A DNA stretch of 64,000 nt, taken from NCBI GenBank assembly GCA_963756185.1, contig CAVWMS010000008.1, positions 124,001 through 188,000 of the forward strand. The letters run 5' to 3'. The position numbers and the translations under genes are program-made. Below, in pieces: positions 9,489 through 16,696 of the stretch. The notes under the pieces are model-generated. The model saw only the letters and a program-made list of their open reading frames with translations. It had not been told where the DNA came from and did not search any database. Each line of letters begins with the position of its first letter. Position 1 is the first letter of the stretch. The DNA is from DATAXI01 sp963756185 (lineage in GTDB: Bacteria > Verrucomicrobiota > Verrucomicrobiia > Chthoniobacterales > Chthoniobacteraceae).

Positions 9489-10991
9489 TCACGGCCTGGC
9501 CGAAACGGGCCGCGATGTCGGCAAGCCCTCCTGCGCCCGCTGCCGGTCCACGAGCGGATCGTGAAACAACTCCTGCCATTGCGTGTTGGCCGCCGTTACG
9601 CGGTCGAACTGCGCCATGGCGATGTTGTAGTTGTATTGCGCCTGCACCATGGTGGTGCGCGCCTGTGTGAGCGCCACCTGGGCGCTCAGCACGTTCAACT
9701 GCGTCCCGGCGCCCGCGGCCAGTTGCTCCTGCGCCAGCCGCAGCGCCTCCTGCGCTTCCGCGATCGTCTCCTGCTGGCTGACGATTGTCTCCTCGGACTC
9801 GATCACCTCGTCGTACGCCTGCTGCACCTCAACGTCCACCTGCCGCACGGCGTCGTCGTAACTGGTCTTGGCTTCCTCGAGTTGCGCCTTTGCCTGCTTG
9901 ACCTCGCCGTAGGTCGCCCCGCCGTCGAAGACATTCCAGGTTCCGGTGAAACCGAAAAACCATCCCTGCACCGTGTTGTCCAGGGACTTCGAAAGCTCAT
10001 TGTTGCGCACCTCGTATCCTCCGTCCGCCGTCAGCTTCGGCTGGTAACCGGCCAGCGCCACCTTGATATTCTCCGCCTGGATGAGGATTTGCTCGCGTTG
10101 CCCCTTTAGGAAAGGCCGGCGCTCGAGGGCCAGCTCCATGGCCTGCGCGAGGTCCTCGGGTTTTTCATCCGTGGTGAGCACGCCCACGGCGCTTACCGGG
10201 GCGACCGTGCTGCCGAGCTCATCCGTGTTGATGCCGAGGGTCCGCGCCAGGTTGAGCCCGGCGACGTTGTAATCATTGCGCGCCTGGATGAGTTGCGGCT
10301 GGGCGTTGGCCAGCGCCACCTGCGCCTGCAGCACGTTGAAACGCGGCACGGTCCCGGCCTCGAACCGGTTCTGCTGATCCTTCAACTGGCTCCCGAGCAG
10401 GTTGATGTTCTCCTCCTGCACGTTGATGATCGCCCGGTCCAGCAGGACCGCGTAAAACTGCGAGCGCACATTGGCAACGGTCGTATCGACAATGTCCCGC
10501 AGGCTGTAGATCGTCGCGTCCTCCGCGTACTTTGCGATGTGGATGGCCGCGGCCACCTGGCCGCCGGAATAGATCAACTGGCTGGCCGTCACCGTGACGT
10601 ACCAACTCTGCGTCATCGGGCTGCTGGATGACGAGGAGCCACCGCTCGACCCCATGGAGCCGCCCTCGGCGCTCGATTGCCCGCCGCTGGACTGGCTGCT
10701 GGTGGAACTGGCGCCGCCCGTCAGCAGCGATTTGTCCACCTGCAAGAAATTGTTCGCGACCGTGAGCTGCGGCATTGCCTGCGCCGCCACCTCCAGCACC
10801 ACGCCGCGTGTCCGCTTGATCTCCTGCTCCGCGGTGAGGATATCCGGGTTTTGTTTCAGGGCCAGTTGCACTGCCTCGTCCAGCGTAATGTCCCGCGGCT
10901 CCATGATCGGCGCCGGGGCGGGCTCGGTTTTCGCCAGGGAAAGCGCCCCGGCCGCCAGCAGCAATACGGCGAGAATGGTCTTCTTCTTCAT
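9489..10991 (-). CDS. TolC-family outer membrane efflux protein
   Basis: 500-residue outer membrane channel of the TolC/OMF family. Signal peptide MKKKTILAVLLLAAGALSLA is followed by the DITLDEAVQLALKQNPDI opening. Two long coiled-coil halves are seen, with the typical RYEAGTV-like segment (QNRFEAGTVPRFNVLQAQVALANAQPQL) repeated as LAAGAGTQLNVLSAQVALTQAR. A Ser/Gly-rich insert (about residues 100-130) is unusual and may be a surface loop. ATG 10991 overlaps the MarR stop by 4 bp, so the two are cotranscribed. No periplasmic adaptor or inner-membrane pump gene is next to it. Confidence 0.93.
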   Translation of the reverse strand: MKKKTILAVLLLAAGALSLAKTEPAPAPIMEPRDITLDEAVQLALKQNPDILTAEQEIKRTRGVVLEVAAQAMPQLTVANNFLQVDKSLLTGGASSTSSQSSGGQSSAEGGSMGSSGGSSSSSSPMTQSWYVTVTASQLIYSGGQVAAAIHIAKYAEDATIYSLRDIVDTTVANVRSQFYAVLLDRAIINVQEENINLLGSQLKDQQNRFEAGTVPRFNVLQAQVALANAQPQLIQARNDYNVAGLNLARTLGINTDELGSTVAPVSAVGVLTTDEKPEDLAQAMELALERRPFLKGQREQILIQAENIKVALAGYQPKLTADGGYEVRNNELSKSLDNTVQGWFFGFTGTWNVFDGGATYGEVKQAKAQLEEAKTSYDDAVRQVDVEVQQAYDEVIESEETIVSQQETIAEAQEALRLAQEQLAAGAGTQLNVLSAQVALTQARTTMVQAQYNYNIAMAQFDRVTAANTQWQELFHDPLVDRQRAQEGLPTSRPVSARP

Positions 10992-11449
10992 CGATTCTGT
11001 TGCATCACACATGCAAATATTTTCTCGTAGACTTGCACCCATGCCCGCTGCTCCTCGGGCGAGAGCAGCAGCATCATCTCCCCGAGGCTGGTCACCATGT
11101 CCTCGCGAATCTGCTCGACGAGGCTCTGGCCCGTGGGCGTGATTTGCACCTCGATTTTTCTCCGGTCATCGCTCGCGTGCATCCGGCCTACATAACCAAG
11201 TTTTTCCAACCGGTCCACCAATCCGGTGGCCGCCGCCGTGGTGTGCCCCATTTTCGCGGCGATCTCCGACATCGTCAGGTGCTTCTGCTGAGCCAGGTAG
11301 CCGAGCAGGAAATACTGCGGGAACGAGACCTTGCCCCGCGCCAGTTCCTTCGACAGGTTCATGAGGAAACAGCGCTGCAAAACCGTGAAAATATCGGCCA
11401 GCTTCTCGCAATCCCGACGGATTTGGCTGTCACTGCGGGTGGTCGGCAT
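10988..11449 (-). CDS. MarR-family transcriptional regulator
   Basis: 153-residue winged-helix regulator. The core shows HLTMSEIAAKMGHTTAAATGLVDRLEKLGYVGRMHASDDRRKIEVQITPTGQSLVE, with the recognition helix and the conserved D-D-R-R-K wing of MarR proteins. It precedes and overlaps the TolC gene, so it probably controls an efflux operon in response to small molecules. The operator is likely in the 170 bp between this gene and the divergent cyclic-nucleotide-binding protein gene, but I could not define it. Confidence 0.93.
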   Translation of the reverse strand: MPTTRSDSQIRRDCEKLADIFTVLQRCFLMNLSKELARGKVSFPQYFLLGYLAQQKHLTMSEIAAKMGHTTAAATGLVDRLEKLGYVGRMHASDDRRKIEVQITPTGQSLVEQIREDMVTSLGEMMLLLSPEEQRAWVQVYEKIFACVMQQNR

Positions 11450-11616
11450 GGTTATTTGGTGGGCGCAACTCCGATGAAACCGAACGCGTACAGCCAGGTT
11501 CCGTTCCGACTCGAGCGGCTTTACTTAAGGGCCTTAATCGTAAATCCACCTTAGAGGCTGTCAAACCACTTTCTCCGATACAATCGTCCTCCATCCAAAA
11601 AACAGCTTCTCCAGCC

Positions 11617-12081
11617 ATGCCTACGGAATTTCTTCGCGATGTCTCCATTTTCAAGGACCTTTCCGGCGCCGAACTCGACGCCATGAAAAGCCTCTGGACC
11701 GTGCGCACCGTGCCGCCGCGCGAGCGCATCGTCGAGGAGGGCGAGCTGATGCATGAATTCTTCGTCGTCTGCAACGGCGTGGTCCACGTCCGCCGCATGT
11801 CGCAGGACCACGAAGTCCTGCTGGCGCGCATCGGGCGCGGCGGATTCTTCGGCGAGATCAACCTTTTCACCGAGGCCACGGCCACCGCCAGCGTCTATGC
11901 CATGGATGAGGTCCAGGTCGCCGTGGTTTCGAACAACGCCTTCCGCAGCTTCATGGCCAGCCATACCGATATCGGCTACAAAGTCACCGCCCGCCTGCTG
12001 AACGAGGTCTCCCTGCGGCTGCGGCAAACCAACGAGCGGCTGGTGCACTCGATGTTCTGGTCCACGACGCATCTGGGATGA
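11617..12081 (+). CDS. Cyclic nucleotide-binding domain protein
   Basis: 154-residue single-domain protein of the cAMP-binding (Crp N-terminal) type: VSIFKDLSGAELDAM, VVEEGELMHEFFVVCNGVVHV and IGRGGFFGEINLFTEATATASVYAMDEVQV match the phosphate-binding cassette region, although the canonical R of the cassette (R-x-A-x-V) is replaced (ATATASVYA). There is no HTH domain, so it is not a Crp-type regulator by itself. Divergent from the MarR-TolC pair. Confidence 0.85.
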   Translation: MPTEFLRDVSIFKDLSGAELDAMKSLWTVRTVPPRERIVEEGELMHEFFVVCNGVVHVRRMSQDHEVLLARIGRGGFFGEINLFTEATATASVYAMDEVQVAVVSNNAFRSFMASHTDIGYKVTARLLNEVSLRLRQTNERLVHSMFWSTTHLG

Positions 12082-12090
12082 GCCGCGGAG

Positions 12091-12223
12091 ATTGCTGATG
12101 TGTGATTGCTGATTGAAAAATTTGGCCGCCGGAGGCGGCGTTTACGACGAATGAAAATTGCGGCCCGAAGCCGTCCTACGGCGTGTAAATTGCGGTCTGC
12201 CAATCAGCAATCTCACATCAGCA
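12091..12223. repeat. Inverted-repeat-bounded dispersed element, copy A
   Basis: 133-bp element. A left end (ATTGCTGATGTG... 12091-12115) and a right end (12201-12223) are inverted copies of each other. The interior contains the GC hairpin GCCGCCGGAGGCGGC and no credible gene. The element is about 80% identical by eye to the reverse complement of 34926-35059 and has almost the same length, so this is a dispersed, MITE/REP-like family. Further single ends follow at 12286-12300 and 12331-12363. Confidence 0.8.
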
Positions 12224-12330
12224 GCCGAGCGGAGCGAGACGATCCGCCGAAGGCGGACCCGCAGGGCGAGCCGGAAGGGCGAGTCAATCAGCAATTCGTG
12301 ACCTTGTGTAGCCGCGCCGAACCGCTCTCC

Positions 12331-12363
12331 CAATCAGCAATCCGAGATCAGCAATCAGCAATT
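12331..12363. repeat. Solo end of the dispersed CAATCAGCAAT element
   Basis: CAATCAGCAATCCGAGATC followed by AGCAATCAGCAATT resembles the terminal inverted repeat of the 12091-12223 element, without a partner end. It lies directly before the lipoprotein gene stop. Confidence 0.6.
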
Positions 12364-12374
12364 ATCTCCCTCCC

Positions 12375-12725
12375 CTACTCCTCGACCTGATCCCCCACCT
12401 TCGGCTCGCCTTTGACGATATCGGCCACGATGAATGGGCCCCGCTTTTCCGGATCGACCGCCAGGATGCCGCTCTCGGTTTCGCCCGTGAAACTCTTTAG
12501 CGCCGTTCCGGCCGATGGCATGTAAAGCGTCCCCACGTCCAGCAGCACGTAACCCAACTCCTGATTCACCAGCGCCACCGTCCCCACCCGGCGCGGCGCC
12601 GGCAGGGCGGCCGCATCCGGCTGTGGCTTCTTCTTTTTGCTGTGCGTGGCGCATCCGCCGAGCAGAACGCTGCCGCAAACGGCCAGCGCCGTTATTCGGA
12701 AGAACCAAAGCCGCTCGAGTCGCAT
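12375..12725 (-). CDS. Small putative lipoprotein
   Basis: 116-residue protein starting MRLERLWFFRITALAVCGSVLLGGCATHS: a signal peptide with a lipobox (LLGGC) and a lysine-rich HSKKKKPQP linker. The rest (VGTVALVNQELGYVLLDVGTLYMPSAGTALKSF...GPFIVADIVKGEPKVGDQVEE) looks like a small beta-barrel that resembles secreted SH3-like domains. Function is unknown. I chose ATG 12725 because of the signal peptide; longer extensions upstream lack one. Confidence 0.75.
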   Translation of the reverse strand: MRLERLWFFRITALAVCGSVLLGGCATHSKKKKPQPDAAALPAPRRVGTVALVNQELGYVLLDVGTLYMPSAGTALKSFTGETESGILAVDPEKRGPFIVADIVKGEPKVGDQVEE

Positions 12726-12828
12726 ACTGGGCAGGGATGCTTTTGCGAATGCCCCTGAAACGCGAGCCCAAAACCAATCGACACCCCGTCCCTCCCGGCG
12801 CCGTCCAACCTGCCGGATCGTCGCTCTC

Positions 12829-12945
12829 TTATCTGCGGACCTTCCGCACCCGGGCCGCGACCCTGGCCGGAGCCAGCCGCGCCACCGAGAGGCGGATATA
12901 GGCAACCGCGAAAGTCGCCGCCATGGTGAGCAATGAAATTTGCAT
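12829..12945 (-). CDS. Small hydrophobic ORF, 38 residues
   Basis: ATG 12945 to TAA 12829 encodes MQISLLTMAATFAVAYIRL then a basic tail SVARLAPARVAARVRKVRR, i.e. one short membrane helix followed by a positively charged end. There is no clear ribosome binding site, so this is only a possible small membrane protein. It lies 103 bp upstream of the lipoprotein gene on the same strand. Confidence 0.35.
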   Translation of the reverse strand: MQISLLTMAATFAVAYIRLSVARLAPARVAARVRKVRR

Positions 12946-13053
12946 GAGCCGAAATAAAGCACGGAGGGTGCCAAGGCCGGCAGGAATCATCGAGCCCCGC
13001 GATGCGCCGGCGCGCGGCCCCTTTCCATGGCCCTTCGGAAGCCGCGGGGAAGC

Positions 13054-13629
13054 TCACTTTACCACGAAATCCTTCAGCCTCGCATAGTAGTATTCGACAG
13101 CCGGCATCCGATACCATTCTCCGACCGGATTTGTGAGGAGGAAGCAGAAATTCGGATCGTCGATCGACTTCTTCGGGACAGTGAAGGTGCAGGTTACCGT
13201 CGTGTCCGTCTTCACCGGCTTGATGGAACTCACGCCGTCTATCTCCTCCGAGGAGTCAGTAAACTTCACCATGGACAGGGAAACGTCCGGATCCGCAAAG
13301 TCCTCTTTTCCTCCGGTGACCACTACACGGAATTCGACCTGATCCGCAGAAACGGGCTTGCCCTTGATATCGAACCGGAAGTTCACAGCTCGCGAGTATG
13401 CCGGGGTCACTTCGTACCATTCGCTCGAAGCCCGCGCCGAATAACCGGAGGCCAAAGTAATCCCGCGAGAAGGCATGTGAGACGTTCGTTTCATAGGCCC
13501 CGGATATTGCACGAGCCAGGCGCGCCCCGCCAAGACAAGTCTCGAGCCCGTGGAAGGCAGTAGCGCCGCACGCGAAGAGACGAAGCTGAAATTGCGAATA
13601 AACGAAACGGACACCGCGCCGTGCGTCAC
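13054..13629 (-). CDS. Hypothetical protein with beta-rich C-terminal domain
   Basis: Unrecognised. The confident part starts at about Met 13494 and has a beta-rich pattern (AVNFRFDIKGKPVSADQVEFRVVVTGG, SSIKPVKTDTTVTCTFTVPKKSIDDPNFCFLLTNPVGEWYRMPAVEYYYARLKDFVVK). A GTG at 13629 overlaps the stop of the upstream antitoxin-like gene and would add 45 residues; that part is composition-biased and another frame is also open there, so a frameshift or a start at 13494 is possible. Confidence 0.5.
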   Translation of the reverse strand: MTHGAVSVSFIRNFSFVSSRAALLPSTGSRLVLAGRAWLVQYPGPMKRTSHMPSRGITLASGYSARASSEWYEVTPAYSRAVNFRFDIKGKPVSADQVEFRVVVTGGKEDFADPDVSLSMVKFTDSSEEIDGVSSIKPVKTDTTVTCTFTVPKKSIDDPNFCFLLTNPVGEWYRMPAVEYYYARLKDFVVK

Positions 13630-13841
13630 GCACGGCCCTCCAGCATCTCGTCATACCAGTCACCACGCGTGCCCAGCGGTTCGAGAATCCTGCCCACGCT
13701 TGCCGGCTCGATGTCGCGCAGGCTGGGTCTTTGTGCGCGCTCCTTCTCGCGCCGCGCATTGCGGATAAACTGCTCGAGCTCCGCCAGTTCATCCGCGGAA
13801 AGGTGCGGGACAGCCATCTCAATCTCGGCAAGCGTGCTCAT
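13626..13841 (-). CDS. Antitoxin-like small protein
   Basis: 71 residues, MSTLAEIEMAVPHLSADELAELEQFI... The N-terminal pattern (M-x-x-x-E-I-E-x-A-V-x-x-L-S-x-x-E-L-x-E-L) is that of small addiction-module antitoxin families (DUF2281-like), and it continues into a basic segment and a short linker. The related gene at 13924-14121 has the same pattern. No toxin is recognised next to either, so the function is only inferred. Confidence 0.55.
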   Translation of the reverse strand: MSTLAEIEMAVPHLSADELAELEQFIRNARREKERAQRPSLRDIEPASVGRILEPLGTRGDWYDEMLEGRA

Positions 13842-13923
13842 CAGCGGAAACGTAGCACGGGTGCAAACGGGACCGCAAGCAAGGGATGACCCTGCCAGAA
13901 CGCGTTTAAGTAACCTGATTGTT

Positions 13924-14121
13924 TCAGAGCCGCGTGCAGCGCCCCGCCTCGTAATCAGCTTTCGCACGTTCGCCGGCGGCCTTGAAGCGCCCGGCGCGGG
14001 CGTCCGCCTCAATCTGCCGGTCCCACTCGTCGGCAACGTACTCCTCAAACCACTGCGAGAGCGCCGCCAACTCCTCGCTGGAGAGGCGCCTGATAGCTGT
14101 TTCGATTTCCTGGATGCTCAC
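13924..14121 (-). CDS. Antitoxin-like small protein, second copy
   Basis: 65 residues, MSIQEIETAIRRLSSEELAALSQWFEEYVADEWDRQI..., similar in its first half to the product at 13626-13841 (S-x-E-E-L-A-x-L). The C-terminus, EADARAGRFKAAGERAKADYEAGRCTRL, is the typical tail that follows such antitoxins (D-A-R-A-G-R-F-x-x-x). A partner toxin gene (often ParE/RelE-type) is not found beside it. Confidence 0.6.
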   Translation of the reverse strand: MSIQEIETAIRRLSSEELAALSQWFEEYVADEWDRQIEADARAGRFKAAGERAKADYEAGRCTRL

Positions 14122-14270
14122 GGCGCCAGCCTATCGGGTTTCCCCCAGCTTTCCAAGGTCCCCCCCGTAGGCGGCTGACCGGCCAGGCTGGCATTCATCG
14201 CTTCCGGCGTCACCGGCCACAAATCGCTTTGACGCCGCCCGTTCGCCTGCATACCGTTTCCCGCGACTTT

Positions 14271-14358
14271 GGTGAGGTGGCTGAGAGGTCGAAAGCAACG
14301 CTTTGCTAAAGCGTCATACCCCTAAAGGGTATCGAGGGTTCGAATCCCTCCCTCACCG
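14271..14358 (+). tRNA. tRNA-Ser (GCT)
   Basis: Acceptor GGTGAGG pairs with CCTCACC at 14351-14357, followed by the discriminator G. The anticodon stem ACGCT/AGCGT encloses loop TTGCTAA with anticodon GCT, and the long variable arm (CATACCCCTAAAGGGTAT region) marks a class II tRNA. The T-arm is GAGGGTTCGAATCCCTC. Its 3' end is repeated imperfectly at 16647-16675. Confidence 0.95.
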
Positions 14359-14516
14359 TCGCTTTGAGGGCCTCCTCATTCAGGTCCTGACGCTATTGCC
14401 GGGAAGACTGCCCGCGCAGCCCGCCGCTGCCCGGCGCGCCTCGGAGAAGAAATAGAAATACGGCTCGCCTAAATCAAGCTGGCCCGAGGCCGCGTATTAA
14501 CGGAGATTCGCAAGAA

Positions 14517-15320
14517 ATGCCCCCGAAATATGTCATCGTCGCCAATAACCTGGTGAAGACATTCAAAGACTTTCGCGCCGTGGACGATATCTCGTTCGAG
14601 GTTGAAGCGGGAAAGATCTTCGGATTTCTCGGCCCCAACGGAGCGGGCAAGACAACAACCATCAAGATGCTGACGACAACGCTCGCCCCTTCCCAAGGGA
14701 CGATTCTGCTCGATGGCAATGACCCGCAGAAAGCGCCGCTGGCGGCGCGCCGCTCATTCGGCATCGTATTTCAAGACCCGAGCCTGGACGGCGAAATGAC
14801 GGCAGGCGAGAACATGAAACTCCACGCCGTGCTTTACAGCGTGCCCCGGAAGGAGCAGCCCGGGCGCATCGAGGCGGCTCTGAAATTCGTGGGGCTCTGG
14901 GACCGGAAGGACAGCTTTGCCAAGACGTTCTCGGGCGGCATGAAGCGCAGGCTGGAGATCGCGCGCTCGCTTCTCCACACGCCAAGGATTCTCTTCCTGG
15001 ACGAGCCGACGCTCGGTCTGGATCCGCAGACCAGAAATCACGTCTGGGAATATATTCGAACCATGGCCCGGGACAGAGAGATGACTGTGTTCTTTACGAC
15101 CCATTACATGGACGAAGCCGATCGCGTGGCCGACGAAATCGCGATTATCGACCGCGGCAAGATTGTCACGCGAGGTTCGCCGCGAGCCATCAAGGAGAGC
15201 ACGAGTTCCCCGACGCTCGAAGAGGCATTCATCTCGCTCACCGGTCACGCCATCCGGGACGAAGAGGCTTCCCCGCAGGATCGCATGAGGACGATGGGCC
15301 GCATCTGGGGGAGACGATGA
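14517..15320 (+). CDS. ABC transporter ATP-binding protein (drug-exporter type)
   Basis: 267-residue ABC ATPase. Walker A is GPNGAGKTTT, Q-loop GIVFQDPSLDGEMTAGEN, signature FSGGMKRRLEIARS, Walker B RILFLDEPTLGLDPQTR and the switch His in FFTTHYMDEADR. It belongs to the DrrA/CcmA-like class of exporters. It overlaps the permease gene by 4 bp (ATGA). The cognate substrate is unknown. The pair lies between the tRNA-Ser gene and a copy of its 3' end, so horizontal acquisition is possible. Confidence 0.95.
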   Translation: MPPKYVIVANNLVKTFKDFRAVDDISFEVEAGKIFGFLGPNGAGKTTTIKMLTTTLAPSQGTILLDGNDPQKAPLAARRSFGIVFQDPSLDGEMTAGENMKLHAVLYSVPRKEQPGRIEAALKFVGLWDRKDSFAKTFSGGMKRRLEIARSLLHTPRILFLDEPTLGLDPQTRNHVWEYIRTMARDREMTVFFTTHYMDEADRVADEIAIIDRGKIVTRGSPRAIKESTSSPTLEEAFISLTGHAIRDEEASPQDRMRTMGRIWGRR

Positions 15321-16063
15321 GCATCATCCACATTCTTTGGCTCCGGCAGGTGAAACGCTACAGCCGCTCCCGCGCCCGGATGATCGGCTCGCTGGCCCAG
15401 CCGCTCCTCTTTCTCTTTGCGATGGGATTTGGTTTCGGCCCGACTTATCAGAAGGCGGGCAATGGGAATTATATCCAGTTCCTCGCGCCGGGCATCGTTG
15501 CGATGGCCATTCTGTTTTCGGCCGTATTTTCCGGCATCGAGATACTTTGGGATAAGCAATTCGGATTTTTGAAGGAAACGCTCGTGGCGCCTGTCGCCCG
15601 CATGCAGATCGTACTTGGCCGGACGCTCGGCGGCGCGACGGTGGCAATGATCCAGGGGCTCATTGTGTTCTGCTTCTGCCTGGCTGCCGGCTTTCGGATT
15701 CAAAACTATGAGCTATTGCCGGCAGCGGCACTCTTCATGTTCTTGATCGCGATGCTCTTCACGGCAATCGGCACGACGGTCGGTTCACTCATTGAGGACA
15801 TGCAGGCATTTCCCCTCATCATGAACTTCCTGGTGATGCCGATGTTTTTCCTTTCCGGAGCGTTGTTTCCCGTGAGTAATCTCAAAGGCATCCTCAATGG
15901 TATTCTTCGCCTCAATCCATTGACTTATGGAGTCGACGGACTGCGAGGCGCGCTCTCCCACGGGTTCGCTTTCGGCATCGGCCCCGACCTTGTGTTGCTC
16001 GGGTCGGCGACGCTGGCGCTGATGCTGGTTGGTAATTATTTCTTCTCCAGGATCGAAGTTTGA
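15317..16063 (+). CDS. ABC-2 type transporter permease
   Basis: 248-residue integral membrane permease of the ABC-2 family (DrrB-like). About six hydrophobic segments are seen, among them QPLLFLFAMGFGFG, IVAMAILFSAVFSGIEILWD, GATVAMIQGLIVFCFC and MNFLVMPMFFLSGALFPVS. The KETLVAPVARMQIVLGRTLGG segment is the conserved coupling region before the core helices. It follows the ATPase gene with a 4-bp overlap and forms a two-component exporter with it. Confidence 0.93.
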   Translation: MSIIHILWLRQVKRYSRSRARMIGSLAQPLLFLFAMGFGFGPTYQKAGNGNYIQFLAPGIVAMAILFSAVFSGIEILWDKQFGFLKETLVAPVARMQIVLGRTLGGATVAMIQGLIVFCFCLAAGFRIQNYELLPAAALFMFLIAMLFTAIGTTVGSLIEDMQAFPLIMNFLVMPMFFLSGALFPVSNLKGILNGILRLNPLTYGVDGLRGALSHGFAFGIGPDLVLLGSATLALMLVGNYFFSRIEV

Positions 16064-16322
16064 ATCGCCGGGGGCGAAGAGGCAGATGCCCGGGCGAGCT
16101 GAGGGGCTTGATGCCGGCTTCGGTACGGTTGGACGCCATGGGGCTTGCCCTGCGTCACGATGTCGCCACCGGAGCGCATGACGGGTTTCCGGCGCGCAAC
16201 GGGCCGGCGACCTCCGATTGAATAAAAGAGGACCTTTGCCGGTCCGACTTTGCAGGCGCACGATAAGCGCCGCGGCGATGACCGCCGCCCTGAGTCGATT
16301 CTGCAATCATCCCATCAAAAAA

Positions 16323-16592
16323 ATGAAAACAACCCATAAAATCGTCCTGGGATCGTTGGCTGCAGTGGTTTTGGCCATGGCCACGCCCGCGAATGCCTAC
16401 GTCCATCACGGAAGATACGTCTATCACCGCGGCCACTACGGCTACTATTACGGACATGTGTTTTACCCGTACAATGGCGGTCCTCATCCATACTATTATG
16501 GGCCGTACAGTGGTCCGGCCGTAGTTGTCGCAGCGCCGGCGCCCGTTGTCGTGGTCGCACCTCGCCGGCATCGCTTCTTCTTCTTCTTTTAA
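16323..16592 (+). CDS. Small exported His/Tyr-rich protein
   Basis: 89 residues: MKTTHKIVLGSLAAVVLAMATPANA signal peptide, then YVHHGRYVYHRGHYGYYYGHVFYP, a low-complexity Y/H/G-rich mature part, followed by an AAPAPVVVVAPRRH tract and a run of Phe at the end. It resembles small secreted or outer-surface proteins of unknown role. ATG 16323 is chosen for the signal peptide. Metal binding by the histidines is possible but not shown. Confidence 0.65.
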   Translation: MKTTHKIVLGSLAAVVLAMATPANAYVHHGRYVYHRGHYGYYYGHVFYPYNGGPHPYYYGPYSGPAVVVAAPAPVVVVAPRRHRFFFFF

Positions 16593-16646
16593 GAGCTGAA
16601 AGAGTTCCCGGGTTCGGTCGGGCGGGTCATCTCCGAAGCCGGAAAG

Positions 16647-16675
16647 ATATCGAGGTTCAAAACCCCTCCCTCACC
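16647..16675. repeat. Imperfect copy of tRNA-Ser 3' end
   Basis: The 29 bp matches the tRNA-Ser 3' end (14330-14358) at 24 of 29 positions, with the last 13 bases (CCCTCCCTCACCG) identical. It forms a direct repeat enclosing the ABC exporter and the exported small protein, as in an att site of an old integration event. No integrase is present between the copies. Confidence 0.6.
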
Positions 16676-16696
16676 GCCGGCCCATCCATTGATCGC

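Noticed and set aside
12091..12363. CRISPR array from the repeated CAATCAGCAAT units
   Set aside because: Spacing is irregular, units are inverted rather than direct, and there are no cas genes.
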